The position numbers and the translations under genes are program-made. Positions 39,012 through 47,428 of a stretch of 64,000 nucleotides of DNA are shown here, piece by piece. Below the pieces are notes generated by a model that worked only from the letters and a program-made list of their open reading frames with translations, did not search any database and was not told where the DNA came from. Every line of letters starts with the position of its first letter. Within the stretch, counting starts at the first letter, position 1. This stretch comes from Mesorhizobium sp. AR10 (GTDB lineage: Bacteria; Pseudomonadota; Alphaproteobacteria; Rhizobiales; Rhizobiaceae): positions 186,001-250,000 of the forward strand of contig NZ_CP080524.1 of NCBI RefSeq assembly GCF_024746795.1, given 5' to 3'.

Positions 39012-39671
39012 TCAACTGGCTGCCGGCAGCGGATCGCTGCCGATCTTGGACAGCAGGATCACCGCCTGGGTACGGCTGTCGACGCCAAGTTTCTGCAGGA
39101 TCGCCGAGACATGGGCCTTGATCGTCGCTTCGGACACGCCGAGTTCGTAGGCGATCTGCTTGTTGAGCAGCCCTTCCGCCAGCATGCCAAGCACGCGCGT
39201 CTGTTGCGGCGTCAGCGTCTGCAGGCGCTTGATCAGGTCGGAAATTTCGGGATCGCGCTCGACACCGAGATCGATGCCGATGGGTGCGGCGATGTCGCCG
39301 GCAAGAACCGACTGCACGGCGCTGCGGATTTCCTCCATGCTGGCCGACTTGGAGATGAAACCCGAGGCGCCGAGATCGAGAGCGCGCCGGATGGTCACCG
39401 GGTCGTCATGCGCCGACACCACCACCATCGGCACCGCCGGGTGGATGCCGCGCAGCGAAATCAGGCCGGAAAGCCCGCTCGCGCCCGGCATCGAGAGATC
39501 GAGCAGCACCAGATCGACATCCTCGTTGGCCACGACCAACGCCTTGGCGCCCTCGAAATCGCCGGCCTCATGAATGGCGGCAACGTTGCCGATGCCGGCA
39601 AGCGCCTCTCTCAAGGCGCCACGGAAAAGCGGATGGTCGTCGGCGATGACGAACGTGTAACCCGACGGCAA
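39012..39671 (-). CDS. LuxR/FixJ-type response regulator
   Basis: A 219-residue regulator from TTG 39671 (GGAGGG 7 bp upstream). Receiver domain, residues about 5-125, with acidic pair F-V-I-A-D-D-H-P and phospho-Asp in L-V-L-L-D-L-S-M-P-G. C-terminal LuxR helix-turn-helix: L-T-P-Q-Q-T-R-V-L-G-M-L-A-E-G-L-L-N-K-Q-I-A-Y-E-L with S-E-A-T-I-K-A-H-V. It is convergent with the SLC5 hybrid kinase (40 bp between stops), the arrangement expected of a cognate pair. Its targets are unknown. Confidence 0.9.
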   Translation of the reverse strand: MPSGYTFVIADDHPLFRGALREALAGIGNVAAIHEAGDFEGAKALVVANEDVDLVLLDLSMPGASGLSGLISLRGIHPAVPMVVVSAHDDPVTIRRALDLGASGFISKSASMEEIRSAVQSVLAGDIAAPIGIDLGVERDPEISDLIKRLQTLTPQQTRVLGMLAEGLLNKQIAYELGVSEATIKAHVSAILQKLGVDSRTQAVILLSKIGSDPLPAAS

Positions 39672-39836
39672 ATATCCCTCCCCGAATCCCTTTGCTGATT
39701 TTCTGCTTTTACGGGATCAGTCGAACAATTATGCGGCGTTGCCAGCTGTTTTCAAGGCAGGAAAGACCATGCACGGATTTTTCCCCCGCGCATGACCCCG
39801 AAAACGGAATCGGACGCGCGGCGCTATAGGCGGCAC

Positions 39837-40274
39837 TCAGGTCTTTTGCGAATTGAGCTGGGCGCCGTCGCCGCCGTTTTCCTTGTCCATATCCTTGACG
39901 ATGCCCATGAAGCCACGCAGGAAACGCTCCATGTAGGTCATCGTCTTGTTGAAATCCTCTTCGCTCGGCAGCTTCGATTCGAGGCGCGCGGACAGCGAGT
40001 TTTCCAGCTTGGCGACGCGTTCATCCATAGCCTTCATCGAGCTCTGAAGACGGTCGACCTCGTCCTGGAAGGCGGCCCGTTCATCGGCCGCCATCTTGCA
40101 GACGAGCTGGCCGGAGCGTTCCTCGCAAATCGACATCGCACCGGTTTGCGTGTCCAGGCGGACATAGCCGTTGGCCGATTTTTCCAGCCGGTAGCGATCG
40201 GTCTCTTCGGAAAAGGCGGATGCCGCAACCAGCGAGACCAGTGCTGCGGGGATCAAGACGTGCTGCAGACGCAT
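39837..40274 (-). CDS. Exported protein of unknown function with coiled coil
   Basis: From ATG 40274 (GGAGG 6 bp upstream) a 145-residue protein. It has a signal peptide (M-R-L-Q-H-V-L-I-P-A-A-L-V-S-L-V-A-A-S-A-F-S), a mature N-terminus with two cysteines (M-S-I-C-E-E-R-S-G-Q-L-V-C-K-M) that may form a disulphide, and a charged helical stretch (about 75-110, D-E-V-D-R-L-Q-S-S-M-K-A-M-D-E-R-V). The C-terminus is rich in acidic and polar residues. It is divergent from the DUF952 gene. I recall similar short exported rhizobial proteins but no function. Confidence 0.75.
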   Translation of the reverse strand: MRLQHVLIPAALVSLVAASAFSEETDRYRLEKSANGYVRLDTQTGAMSICEERSGQLVCKMAADERAAFQDEVDRLQSSMKAMDERVAKLENSLSARLESKLPSEEDFNKTMTYMERFLRGFMGIVKDMDKENGGDGAQLNSQKT

Positions 40275-40384
40275 GTTGTCCTCCATGGGCCAGTTGGCGC
40301 AATTTATCACATGTTTGCGCCGGAAATGGGGAAGAGTTTGGGAGCACCCTTCCCCGCTTGGTTGGTTCGGACTATAGCGCAACA

Positions 40385-40735
40385 ATGTCTCAGATTATCT
40401 ACAAGATAGCCCCTGAAGCGCTGTGGCGCGAGGCCGAAGGAAACGGCCGTTTCACCGGCGCGCCGATCGATGTCGCCGACGGCTTCATCCATTTTTCCAC
40501 TGCCGGGCAAGTCCGGGAAACGGCCGCCAAACACTTTTCCGGCCAGACCGGGCTGCTGCTGGTCGCCATCGACGGCGCCGACCTGGGCAACGCGCTGAAA
40601 TATGAGGTCTCGCGCGGCGGGGCGCTGTTCCCGCATCTCTACGGGCCGCTCGATCTCAAGGCCGTGCTGTGGGTGCGTCCGTTACCACTCGGTGCCGATG
40701 GCAGCCATGAATTTCCCGCGCTGGAGGCCGAATGA
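40385..40735 (+). CDS. DUF952 family protein
   Basis: A 116-residue cytosolic protein. Conserved DUF952 features: I-Y-K-I-A-P-E-A-L-W near the start, D-G-F-I-H-F-S-T-A-G-Q and F-P-H-L-Y-G-P-L. Biochemical function is not established. Its stop overlaps the pyrD start (ATGA), so both are translated together; this pairing is common in Rhizobiales but its meaning is unclear. Upstream in-frame codons before ATG 40385 belong to the promoter region. Confidence 0.85.
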   Translation: MSQIIYKIAPEALWREAEGNGRFTGAPIDVADGFIHFSTAGQVRETAAKHFSGQTGLLLVAIDGADLGNALKYEVSRGGALFPHLYGPLDLKAVLWVRPLPLGADGSHEFPALEAE

Positions 40736-41808
40736 GCCTGCTCGACACCCTCGGCCAGAAAGTCCTGTTCACATTCGATCCGGAGACCGCACACGGCCTG
40801 TCGATCGCCGCGCTGAAATGTGGGCTACCGGTCGCCGGGCGTCCACCGCGCGACGCGAGGCTGAAGGTCAGCGTCTGCGGCATCACCTTCCCCAATCCGC
40901 TCGGCATGGCCGCCGGCTACGACAAGAACGCCGAGGTGCCGGATGCGCTGCTTGGCCTCGGTTTCGGCTTTGCCGAGGTCGGCACGATCACGCCGCTGCC
41001 GCAGGCGGGCAACCCGAAGCCGCGCATCTTCCGGCTGATCCAGGACGAAGCGGTAATCAATCGCCTCGGCTTCAACAATGAGGGCCACGACGCCGCCGAA
41101 AAGCGGCTTGCCGCCCGCAAGGGCCGCGCCGGCATCGTCGGCGTCAATATCGGCGCCAACAAGGATACTGCCGACCGCATCGGCGATTATGAACGCGGCA
41201 TCATCCGGTTTGCGCCATACGCCAGCTATCTGACGGTCAACATTTCGTCACCGAACACGCCCGGCCTGCGCAACATGCAGGCGCGCGAACAGCTCGGCGA
41301 ACTGCTGTCCCGCGTCATCGCTGCGCGCGCGGCAGCATCGGCACAGCCGCCGATCTTCCTCAAGATCGCGCCGGATCTGGTCGAGGCCGAGCTGGCGGAT
41401 ATCGCCGCCGAAGTGACCGAGAAGCAGATAGACGGCGTCATCGTCTCCAACACCACCATCGCGCGGCTGGGCCTGCGCAGCGCCGACGTTGCCACGGAGA
41501 CCGGCGGGCTGTCAGGAAAGCCGCTGTTCGAGCGTTCGACCATCGTGCTGGCCAAGATGCGCAAACTGCTCGGCCCCGACCGCGCCATCATTGGCGTCGG
41601 CGGCGTCGATTCCACCGAGACAGCGCTGGAAAAGATCCGCGCCGGCGCCGATCTCGTCCAGTTCTATACCGGCATGATCTATGCCGGACCGGCGCTGCCG
41701 GGCCGCATTCTCGAAGGCATGGTCCGTTTCGTGGAAAAGGAGCGGCTTACGTCGCTGCGGGAGTTGCGCGATGTCAGCCTCGACAAATGGGCAGCGAAGC
41801 CGCTTTAA
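40732..41808 (+). CDS. pyrD: Dihydroorotate dehydrogenase (quinone), class 2
   Basis: A 358-residue flavoprotein of pyrimidine synthesis that oxidises dihydroorotate to orotate using membrane quinones. The N-terminal helical segment (about 1-35) that binds quinone is present, marking class 2. FMN and active-site parts: G-M-A-A-G-Y-D-K-N-A-E, F-N-N-E-G-H, catalytic Ser in N-I-S-S-P-N-T-P-G-L-R and I-G-V-G-G-V. Its stop overlaps the convergent MATE gene by 4 bp. Confidence 0.95.
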   Translation: MSLLDTLGQKVLFTFDPETAHGLSIAALKCGLPVAGRPPRDARLKVSVCGITFPNPLGMAAGYDKNAEVPDALLGLGFGFAEVGTITPLPQAGNPKPRIFRLIQDEAVINRLGFNNEGHDAAEKRLAARKGRAGIVGVNIGANKDTADRIGDYERGIIRFAPYASYLTVNISSPNTPGLRNMQAREQLGELLSRVIAARAAASAQPPIFLKIAPDLVEAELADIAAEVTEKQIDGVIVSNTTIARLGLRSADVATETGGLSGKPLFERSTIVLAKMRKLLGPDRAIIGVGGVDSTETALEKIRAGADLVQFYTGMIYAGPALPGRILEGMVRFVEKERLTSLRELRDVSLDKWAAKPL

Positions 41809-43193
41809 AAAGCAGTCCGCACCCTGAGCCGCAGAATCGCCAGCAGGCTGAAGCCGCGCACCAGCAGGAAGACATGCAGCGACGCCCACAGGCCGTGATT
41901 GCCGAAGGCGGGCGCCAGGATCAGCAGCGCGGCGCTAAAGGCGAGGAATGACAACAGCATCATGTTGCGCATATCGCGCGACCAGGTTGCGCCGATGAAG
42001 ACGCCGTCCATCTGGAAGGCCAGCACGCCGCTCAGCGCGGTGAAGGCTGCCCAGGGCAGATAGATGTCGGCCACATCGCGAACGTCCTGTGAGGTCGTTA
42101 TCACGGCGACCAGATCGGCGCCGCCGAGCAACAGGATGAGCGTGGCAGCACCTGCCAGCCCAAAACCCCAGAACAGGGTCAGTCGCACCGCCTGCCTGAA
42201 CGGTGCTGCGGCGCGCGCACCGACAGCGCGTCCGACGAGCTGTTCGGCGGCGGTGGCGAAGCCATCGAGGAAATAGCCGGCGACGAGGAAGAAGTTCATC
42301 AGCACGGCGTTGGCGGCCAGCGTCACCATGCCGAACTGCGCGCCTTGTCGGGTGAACAGGGCGAAGGCGGCAAGCAGCGAGAACGACCGGATCATGATGT
42401 CGCGGTTGAGGGACATCATGCGCAGGAATGCCGGCAGGTCGAGGACGCGATGGCGCGGCAGCCGGGGCGCTTTCCAAAACCGCCGACCGACGATCGCCAG
42501 GCCAAGCAGCATGGCGACGAACTCGCCGGTGACGGTTGCCCAGGCGACGCCGGCAACGCCCCAGCCGAGCTCCAGGCCCAGCAGGATACAGAGCGCGATG
42601 TTGATGCCGTTGAGCACCAGCTGCAGCATCAGCCCCAGCCCGCCCTCGCCGCGCCCCAGGACATAGCCGAGGATGGCGTAGTTGATCAGCGAGAAGGGTG
42701 CGGCCAGCAGTCTGATACGGATGTAGACGCCCATCGCTTCGCTGACGCGCGGTTCGGCGCCCATGAACCATTGGCCGGCAATGGCGATCAAGGGTGCGAG
42801 GGCTGCAAACACGATACCGGCGACGACCGCGATCAGCACGGCGCGCCAGAACACCGCCTGTTCCTCCAGTTCGTCGCCGCGCCCGAAAGCCTGGGCGACG
42901 AGGCCGGTGGTGCCGGAGCGCAGGAAATTGAAAGTTGTGAAGACGACGTCGAATATCAACGCGCCAGCCGCCAGGCCGCCGAGCAGGGCTGCATCGCCCA
43001 ACTGGCCGACCACGGCCGTGTCGACAATGCCGAGCAGCGGCGTCGTCAGATAGGCAAGCGTCATCGGAACCGCGATGGCCAGCACCGAGCGGTTGGTGAC
43101 GACGAAGGATCTGGCGTCGGCTGGGGATGCACCCGTGTCCAAGGATTGCTGCCTTGCTGATTGCGGCTTGATCGAGCACCCGATGTGCCCCAT
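41805..43193 (-). CDS. MATE family efflux transporter (DinF-like)
   Basis: About 462 residues and 12 membrane segments. The MATE pattern begins A-I-A-V-P-M-T-L-A-Y-L-T-T-P-L-L-G-I-V-D-T-A-V-V-G-Q-L-G, closest to the DinF subgroup. It is a cation-coupled exporter of organic cations or drugs; the substrate is unknown. The start at 43193 is uncertain because no clear ribosome site is visible; a TTG at 43211 adds six residues. The stop codon region overlaps that of pyrD on the other strand. Confidence 0.88.
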   Translation of the reverse strand: MGHIGCSIKPQSARQQSLDTGASPADARSFVVTNRSVLAIAVPMTLAYLTTPLLGIVDTAVVGQLGDAALLGGLAAGALIFDVVFTTFNFLRSGTTGLVAQAFGRGDELEEQAVFWRAVLIAVVAGIVFAALAPLIAIAGQWFMGAEPRVSEAMGVYIRIRLLAAPFSLINYAILGYVLGRGEGGLGLMLQLVLNGINIALCILLGLELGWGVAGVAWATVTGEFVAMLLGLAIVGRRFWKAPRLPRHRVLDLPAFLRMMSLNRDIMIRSFSLLAAFALFTRQGAQFGMVTLAANAVLMNFFLVAGYFLDGFATAAEQLVGRAVGARAAAPFRQAVRLTLFWGFGLAGAATLILLLGGADLVAVITTSQDVRDVADIYLPWAAFTALSGVLAFQMDGVFIGATWSRDMRNMMLLSFLAFSAALLILAPAFGNHGLWASLHVFLLVRGFSLLAILRLRVRTAF

Positions 43194-43262
43194 TTTCTGG
43201 ACGCCGCGCAATCATTCATCCCATGACGGCCAATCGAATTGCTGACCGTGGCGCGAACTCTC

Positions 43263-44168
43263 ATGCCCCTGCAGATCGTCCATCATCCCGACTATGACGC
43301 CGGTTTTGCGGTCAATCATCGCTTCCCGATGAGCAAGTATCCCTTGCTGATGGAGGCTTTGAGCGCACGCGGACTGGCCCGGCGCGATGCGCTCAACCTC
43401 CCTGAGCCGGCGCCGGCATCATGGCTGAAGCTTGCCCATGCGGCCGACTATGTCGATCAGGTGATCGCCTGCGCGGTGCCCGAAAAGATCGAGCGCGAGA
43501 TTGGTTTTCCCATCAGCCCACGCGTTTCGCTTAGGGCGCAGCTTGCCACCGCCGGCACGGTGCTGGCGGCCCGGCTGGCTCTGCTCAACGGCATTGCTTG
43601 CAACAGTGCCGGCGGCAGCCATCATGCGCGGCGCGCGCAAGGTGCGGGCTTCTGCACCTTCAACGACGTGGCCGTCGCCTCGCTGGTGCTGCTTGCCGAG
43701 GGCGCAGTCCAAAACATCCTGGTCGTCGATCTCGATGTGCATCAGGGCGACGGCACGGCGGACATACTGAGGGACGAGCCGCGCGTGTTCACCTTTTCCA
43801 TGCATGGCGACCGCAACTACCCCGTGCGCAAGATCGCGTCCGACCTCGATGTCGCGCTGCCTGACGGCACCGGCGATGCGGCCTATCTCGAGCGGTTGGG
43901 CGACATCTTGCCGGACCTCGGTGCCAGGGCTCACTGGGACCTGGTTTTCTACAATGCCGGGGTCGACGTCCATGCCGAGGACCGGCTCGGCCGACTGTCG
44001 CTGTCGGATGATGGTCTGCGCGCCCGCGACGAGATGGTTATCCGTCATTTCCGGGCGCTCGGCATCCCGCTGTGCGGCGTCATCGGCGGCGGCTATTCGA
44101 CGGATGTGGCGGCACTTGCCGCGCGCCACGCCATCCTGTTCGAGATCGCCGCCGGTTACGCCCGATAG
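43263..44168 (+). CDS. Histone deacetylase superfamily protein (class II/IV-like)
   Basis: A 301-residue zinc deacetylase-like protein. Zinc and active-site residues are seen in G-G-S-H-H-A-R-R-A-Q-G-A-G-F-C-T-F-N-D (His-His dyad), V-D-L-D-V-H-Q-G-D-G-T (metal ligands Asp and His), and G-V-D-V-H-A-E-D near residue 235. Bacterial members deacetylate acetylpolyamines or other amides, so the histone name is only superfamily nomenclature. ATG 43263 is preferred; GTG 43248 would add five residues. Confidence 0.87.
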   Translation: MPLQIVHHPDYDAGFAVNHRFPMSKYPLLMEALSARGLARRDALNLPEPAPASWLKLAHAADYVDQVIACAVPEKIEREIGFPISPRVSLRAQLATAGTVLAARLALLNGIACNSAGGSHHARRAQGAGFCTFNDVAVASLVLLAEGAVQNILVVDLDVHQGDGTADILRDEPRVFTFSMHGDRNYPVRKIASDLDVALPDGTGDAAYLERLGDILPDLGARAHWDLVFYNAGVDVHAEDRLGRLSLSDDGLRARDEMVIRHFRALGIPLCGVIGGGYSTDVAALAARHAILFEIAAGYAR

Positions 44169-44169
44169 C

Positions 44170-44433
44170 TCATTTCCGGTAGCTGGCGATCCTCAGCAGG
44201 ATGAAGGCCGGGATGACGATCGCCGCACCCAGCAGGATATAGCCGAGGAAGCGATAAACGGCATTGAAGCCGAGGTTCCAAAGGTCGCGGAAGAACTTCT
44301 GGATGCCGTAGAGCACATCCATCGGCGACCAGCCGAAAGCGTTCATGACCAGGCCGACGAGGAACGACACCACCAGCAGTTTCAGGAACACCCTGAGCGG
44401 CGAGTCGCCGAGAAAGCGTGTCAATGCGGACAA
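44170..44433 (-). CDS. Small two-helix membrane protein (DUF6460-like)
   Basis: An 87-residue protein opening S-A-L-T-R-F-L-G-D-S-P-L-R-V-F-L-K-L-L-V-V-S-F-L-V-G, which matches the alphaproteobacterial family I recall as DUF6460. A second helix near the C-terminus is F-L-G-Y-I-L-L-G-A-A-I-V-I-P-A-F-I-L-L. Function unknown. It is convergent with the deacetylase and ends 1 bp from it. Confidence 0.75.
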   Translation of the reverse strand: MSALTRFLGDSPLRVFLKLLVVSFLVGLVMNAFGWSPMDVLYGIQKFFRDLWNLGFNAVYRFLGYILLGAAIVIPAFILLRIASYRK

Positions 44434-44574
44434 GGCCTGTCTCCACAGTCGGTTGCCCCGATTCGGGCACAGGCCCAGAAATACGCACTTGGCCGCCCGG
44501 CATCAAGCCGGGCTCGGGATCCCGAGCGCTTTGCGATTGCCCGAAGATGGGCCATCATGGTATCGAGAATTCAC

Positions 44575-44648
44575 GCGGGTATGATGTAATGGTAGCTTGT
44601 CAGCTTCCCAAGCTGAACGCGAGGGTTCGATTCCCTCTACCCGCTCCA
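44575..44648 (+). tRNA. tRNA-Gly (anticodon CCC)
   Basis: The acceptor stem GCGGGTA pairs with TACCCGC at 44638-44644. The anticodon stem TCAGC / GCTGA encloses the loop TTCCCAA, giving anticodon CCC. The T-arm AGGG-TTCGATT-CCCT is standard, and CCA is encoded (44646-44648). It is the intact copy and serves as the insertion target of the element that follows. Confidence 0.95.
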
Positions 44649-44652
44649 GCTT
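44605..44652 (+). repeat. Left 48-bp direct repeat (attL-like) in tRNA-Gly
   Basis: From the anticodon loop (TTCCCAAGC...) through the encoded CCA and four more bases (...CCAGCTT) this segment recurs identically at 47248-47295. Duplication of a tRNA 3' end is the hallmark of site-specific integration by a tyrosine recombinase. Confidence 0.9.
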
Positions 44653-45009
44653 ATGCCACAAGGCTTTGCGCCTGATCTGGTGAGTGCCAAAAGCCAGCGG
44701 TTTTACAGGCAGTTTGCAGTTTTCGTTCCCTATTTTCGCCGCATAGACACGAGGCTACGCCAGTCGTAAGCCCTCAATATCGAACAGGTGTCAGTCTTTG
44801 TCCGCAGCCGGAACGAAATTCGCATCACCGGCTTATTGTTATGCCGTCCGGCCTTCTGTTAAATATTTGCCTCACGAAGCAGACGTCTTCGCCATATAAT
44901 CATTGGAGGTTCTAAATTGCGCTACAGCAGATTTAGTTTGATTTAGATCATTGCGTTTCTCCCGAGTTCGTCATTGAGTTGTCCGTACTCAGCTCGGACT
45001 GGAGGCTTT

Positions 45010-46530
45010 ATGCCCAACAAATCTAGCATTGACGCCTTGGCTATTGGTTTGGGCGGAGTGGCTATCTGGTTGTTAGCCGTCTATTTCGACGTGATGGACA
45101 TGCTGATCGAGACGATGGAGGAGCATGAATCCTTGGAGCTCGACGAGATCATACTCGCGCTGCTCTGTATTGGACTTTCCGGCTTCATTTTTGCAGCGAG
45201 GCGCTTAACCGACCTGCGAAGCGAGGTGCGTCGGCGGCGGACTGCCGAAGACGACGCAAGCTGGATAGCGCGTCACGATCCGCTCACACGGCTTCCGAAC
45301 CGCCGCTATCTCGCCGACTTCACTGCCTCCGCAGTAGCTGGCGAGGTGCAGGTCGTGTTCGCGCTCGACCTCGACGGCTTCAAGCGAGCAAATGATCTGC
45401 TTGGCCATGCGGCCGGGGATGAAGTACTGACCATCGTCGCCGATCGCCTCCGCAAGCAGTTTCCAACATCCATGATTGCGCGACAGGGCGGGGACGAATT
45501 CCTGATCCTGGCTTCTCAAGCCTCGGTGCCGTTTCCCCTGGTCGCAGCGCAAGAGACGATCGCATTCATCAGCGAGCCCATTCAGATTGGTGGCACTGAT
45601 GTCGAGATCGGTGTCTCGGTTGGAATCGCCATCGCAGAACCGGGCAAGAACGCAGCCGATCTTGTGGATCAGGCCGATGTCGCTCTTTACGTGGCCAAGA
45701 GCGCCGGGCGCAACACAGCCAAGGTCTTCGATGCCGCAATGATGGAGTTCGCGTCGGAGCGGGCGAAGATGGGCCAGGCATTGCGCCATGCCATCCGCAA
45801 TGGCGATATTGTTCCCTATTTCCAGCCATTGGTGAATCTCGCGAGCGGGCGCCTGATTGGCTTCGAAGCACTCGCCCGGTGGAATCGCGGCAATGGAATC
45901 TCGACGCCGCCGGATGTGTTCATCAGTCTGGCGGAGCAGGCTGGGCTGATCACGGAATTGTCGGACAGCCTTCTCCGTCAAGCCTGCCGCGTCGCCGCCA
46001 CATGGCCAAACGATTTGAGGCTGGCGTTCAACGTGTCGCCCATGCAGATGGGCGACAAACTCCTCGGCCTGCGCATTGTCAGGATCCTCGACGCGGAGGG
46101 TTTGCCACCCAATCGGTTGGAGATCGAGATCACCGAGAGTGCGGTTGTGCGCGAACTCGCCGCCGCGACGCAGATCATCTCCGACCTGAGGAGTGCCGGC
46201 ATCCAGGTGGCATTGGATGATTTTGGCACGGGCTTTTCGAGCCTGTCGCAACTGGGCAATTTCTCGTTCGATCGAATCAAGGTGGACCGCAGCTTCGTCG
46301 CAGAGTGCGAGCGGGATCCAAAGCGGCTCAAGATCATCAAGGCGATCCTGAACCTTGGAAAGGGCCTTGGAATTCACACGACAGCCGAAGGCATCGAAAC
46401 GGCGGCGCAATTTGACCTGATGAAAGGCATGGGTTGCGAGAACGGCCAGGGATACCTGTTTAGTCCAGCCATCCCGGCAAGCGAACTGGTGCAATTCATC
46501 GAGCGCGAGTCTGTGCGACTCCGCGCATAG
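45010..46530 (+). CDS. Membrane-bound GGDEF-EAL cyclic-di-GMP protein
   Basis: A 506-residue protein from ATG 45010 (GGAGG 5 bp upstream). Two N-terminal membrane segments (residues about 10-30 and 45-65), then a GGDEF domain with the intact active motif R-Q-G-G-D-E-F (about residue 160), so diguanylate cyclase activity is possible. The EAL domain has G-F-E-A-L-A-R-W, N-V-S-P, E-I-T-E-S-A and D-D-F-G-T-G-F-S-S-L, so the phosphodiesterase motifs are also present. It is the only intact gene inside the tRNA-bounded element, so it may bring c-di-GMP control (motility versus attachment) to the host. Confidence 0.92.
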   Translation: MPNKSSIDALAIGLGGVAIWLLAVYFDVMDMLIETMEEHESLELDEIILALLCIGLSGFIFAARRLTDLRSEVRRRRTAEDDASWIARHDPLTRLPNRRYLADFTASAVAGEVQVVFALDLDGFKRANDLLGHAAGDEVLTIVADRLRKQFPTSMIARQGGDEFLILASQASVPFPLVAAQETIAFISEPIQIGGTDVEIGVSVGIAIAEPGKNAADLVDQADVALYVAKSAGRNTAKVFDAAMMEFASERAKMGQALRHAIRNGDIVPYFQPLVNLASGRLIGFEALARWNRGNGISTPPDVFISLAEQAGLITELSDSLLRQACRVAATWPNDLRLAFNVSPMQMGDKLLGLRIVRILDAEGLPPNRLEIEITESAVVRELAAATQIISDLRSAGIQVALDDFGTGFSSLSQLGNFSFDRIKVDRSFVAECERDPKRLKIIKAILNLGKGLGIHTTAEGIETAAQFDLMKGMGCENGQGYLFSPAIPASELVQFIERESVRLRA

Positions 46531-46574
46531 AACCTCTGAAGGTTCCCAATCCTCATAACATGTAACATGCACCC

Positions 46575-46877
46575 TTGACGTTCAAGGATTTGTTCCTTTT
46601 CTGTTCTCATGAGATTGAGACGGTCGGCGATGCCTGGAACCATGGCGTCAGGCTGCACGCGCGGTGCATCTGGGGCAACCGCGAGAAGACGATCGTGAGT
46701 GCAACAACCGCTACGAGCTGGACGTCTATTCGATGCTGTGGACACGCGGCCGGGACTTCCCCCTTGAGCCGCCTGTCGGCGCGGCTGAGATGTCCGAAGT
46801 GCGGCTCGCGCCAGGTCGCGGTCGGCATTACCATGCCGAGCAACAGCGACACTGCGGCCGCAAGGATGGCGCGATGA
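46575..46877 (+). pseudogene. Zinc-ribbon-like gene with two compensating frameshifts
   Basis: One frame reads T-V-G-D-A-W-N-H-G-V-R-L-H-A-R-C-I-W-G-N-R-E-K-T up to about 46693. A second frame continues D-R-E-C-N-N-R-Y-E-L-D-V-Y-S-M-L-W-T-R-G-R-D-F-P-L. The first frame then resumes with S-R-L-S-A-R-L-R-C-P-K-C-G-S-R-Q-V-A-V from about 46770 to a TGA at 46875-46877. The joined product resembles rhizobial small zinc-ribbon proteins with a terminal C-P-x-C-G, which I know only as hypothetical. The two shifts suggest a decayed gene. The start is uncertain; coordinates follow the first frame. Confidence 0.55.
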
Positions 46878-47150
46878 ACTCGAAAAACACGGCTTTGATA
46901 TCGACCTATCCGGCCGCCAAAATCATCGTCGAATGCGAGACATGTGGCATGCGCGCCAAGTTCGACAAGCTGGAAATGCTCGAAGCCGGCGGCTATCGGC
47001 CGCTCGACCTGCTGCTCAACGAGATCGCACGTCGCAAGGGCTGCACCAGGATTGACGATTTCGACGTCCACAACCTCTGCGGGCGCCATCTATGCGAACA
47101 TCCTGCCGCCAGCGGGAAGCACCTATGCCAAGGCGAAAGATGGGCGCTGA
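46874..47150 (+). pseudogene. Second zinc-ribbon-like gene, probably frameshifted near its end
   Basis: ATG 46874 overlaps the stop of the preceding gene (ATGA). The frame encodes I-I-V-E-C-E-T-C-G-M-R-A-K-F-D-K-L-E-M-L, then R-P-L-D-L-L-L-N-E-I-A-R-R-K-G-C-T-R-I-D-D-F-D-V-H-N-L-C-G. The first pair of cysteines suits a zinc ribbon. It then continues in-frame with unlikely residues to 47173, whereas a neighbouring frame gives A-I-Y-A-N-I-L-P-P-A-G-S-T-Y-A-K-A-K-D-G-R and a stop at 47148-47150. This looks like a one-base indel near 47080-47090. The in-frame version is a possible alternative. Confidence 0.45.
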
Positions 47151-47247
47151 GTGGTTTTACAATCGGAAGGTAACCTATTGATATCAAACAGGCGCGTATC
47201 GCCGAGTTTTACAGCCAAGCGGTTGAAATCCGTCGGAAAAGGCTAGG

Positions 47248-47295
47248 TTCCCAAGCTGAACGCGAGGGTTCGATTCCCTCTACCCGCTCCAGCTT
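47248..47295 (+). repeat. Right 48-bp direct repeat (attR-like)
   Basis: An exact copy of 44605-44652 lacking the 5' half of the tRNA, so it cannot be a functional tRNA. The preceding bases (GGCTAGG) differ from the intact copy, defining the boundary of identity. Confidence 0.9.
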
Positions 47296-47428
47296 GTTTT
47301 ACAGCTTGCGTTCTCTTTGGACTGGATAGCTGGGTGAGTCAGCCTAGCCTAAGTGCCTTTAGCCATCCCAATACGAAGGTGACCGGCAGTGCCCAGCGCC
47401 ACGCGACGAACTGGAAACTCTGCAGCTT

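Larger units (their letters stand above)
44649..47295. mobile_element. Integrase-less tRNA-bounded mini-element (about 2.6 kb)
   Basis: The stretch between the two 48-bp repeats carries a GGDEF-EAL gene and two decayed zinc-ribbon-like genes. No integrase or excisionase gene is present. The DNA from the tRNA to 45009 (about 360 bp) holds no gene I can support and is noticeably AT-richer than the surroundings. It is either a remnant of a larger island that lost its integrase by deletion, or a small element mobilised in trans. Confidence 0.75.

Noticed and set aside
47248..47295. A second tRNA-Gly gene
   Set aside because: Only the anticodon-loop-to-CCA part is present; no acceptor 5' strand or D-arm precedes it, so it is an att duplicate.
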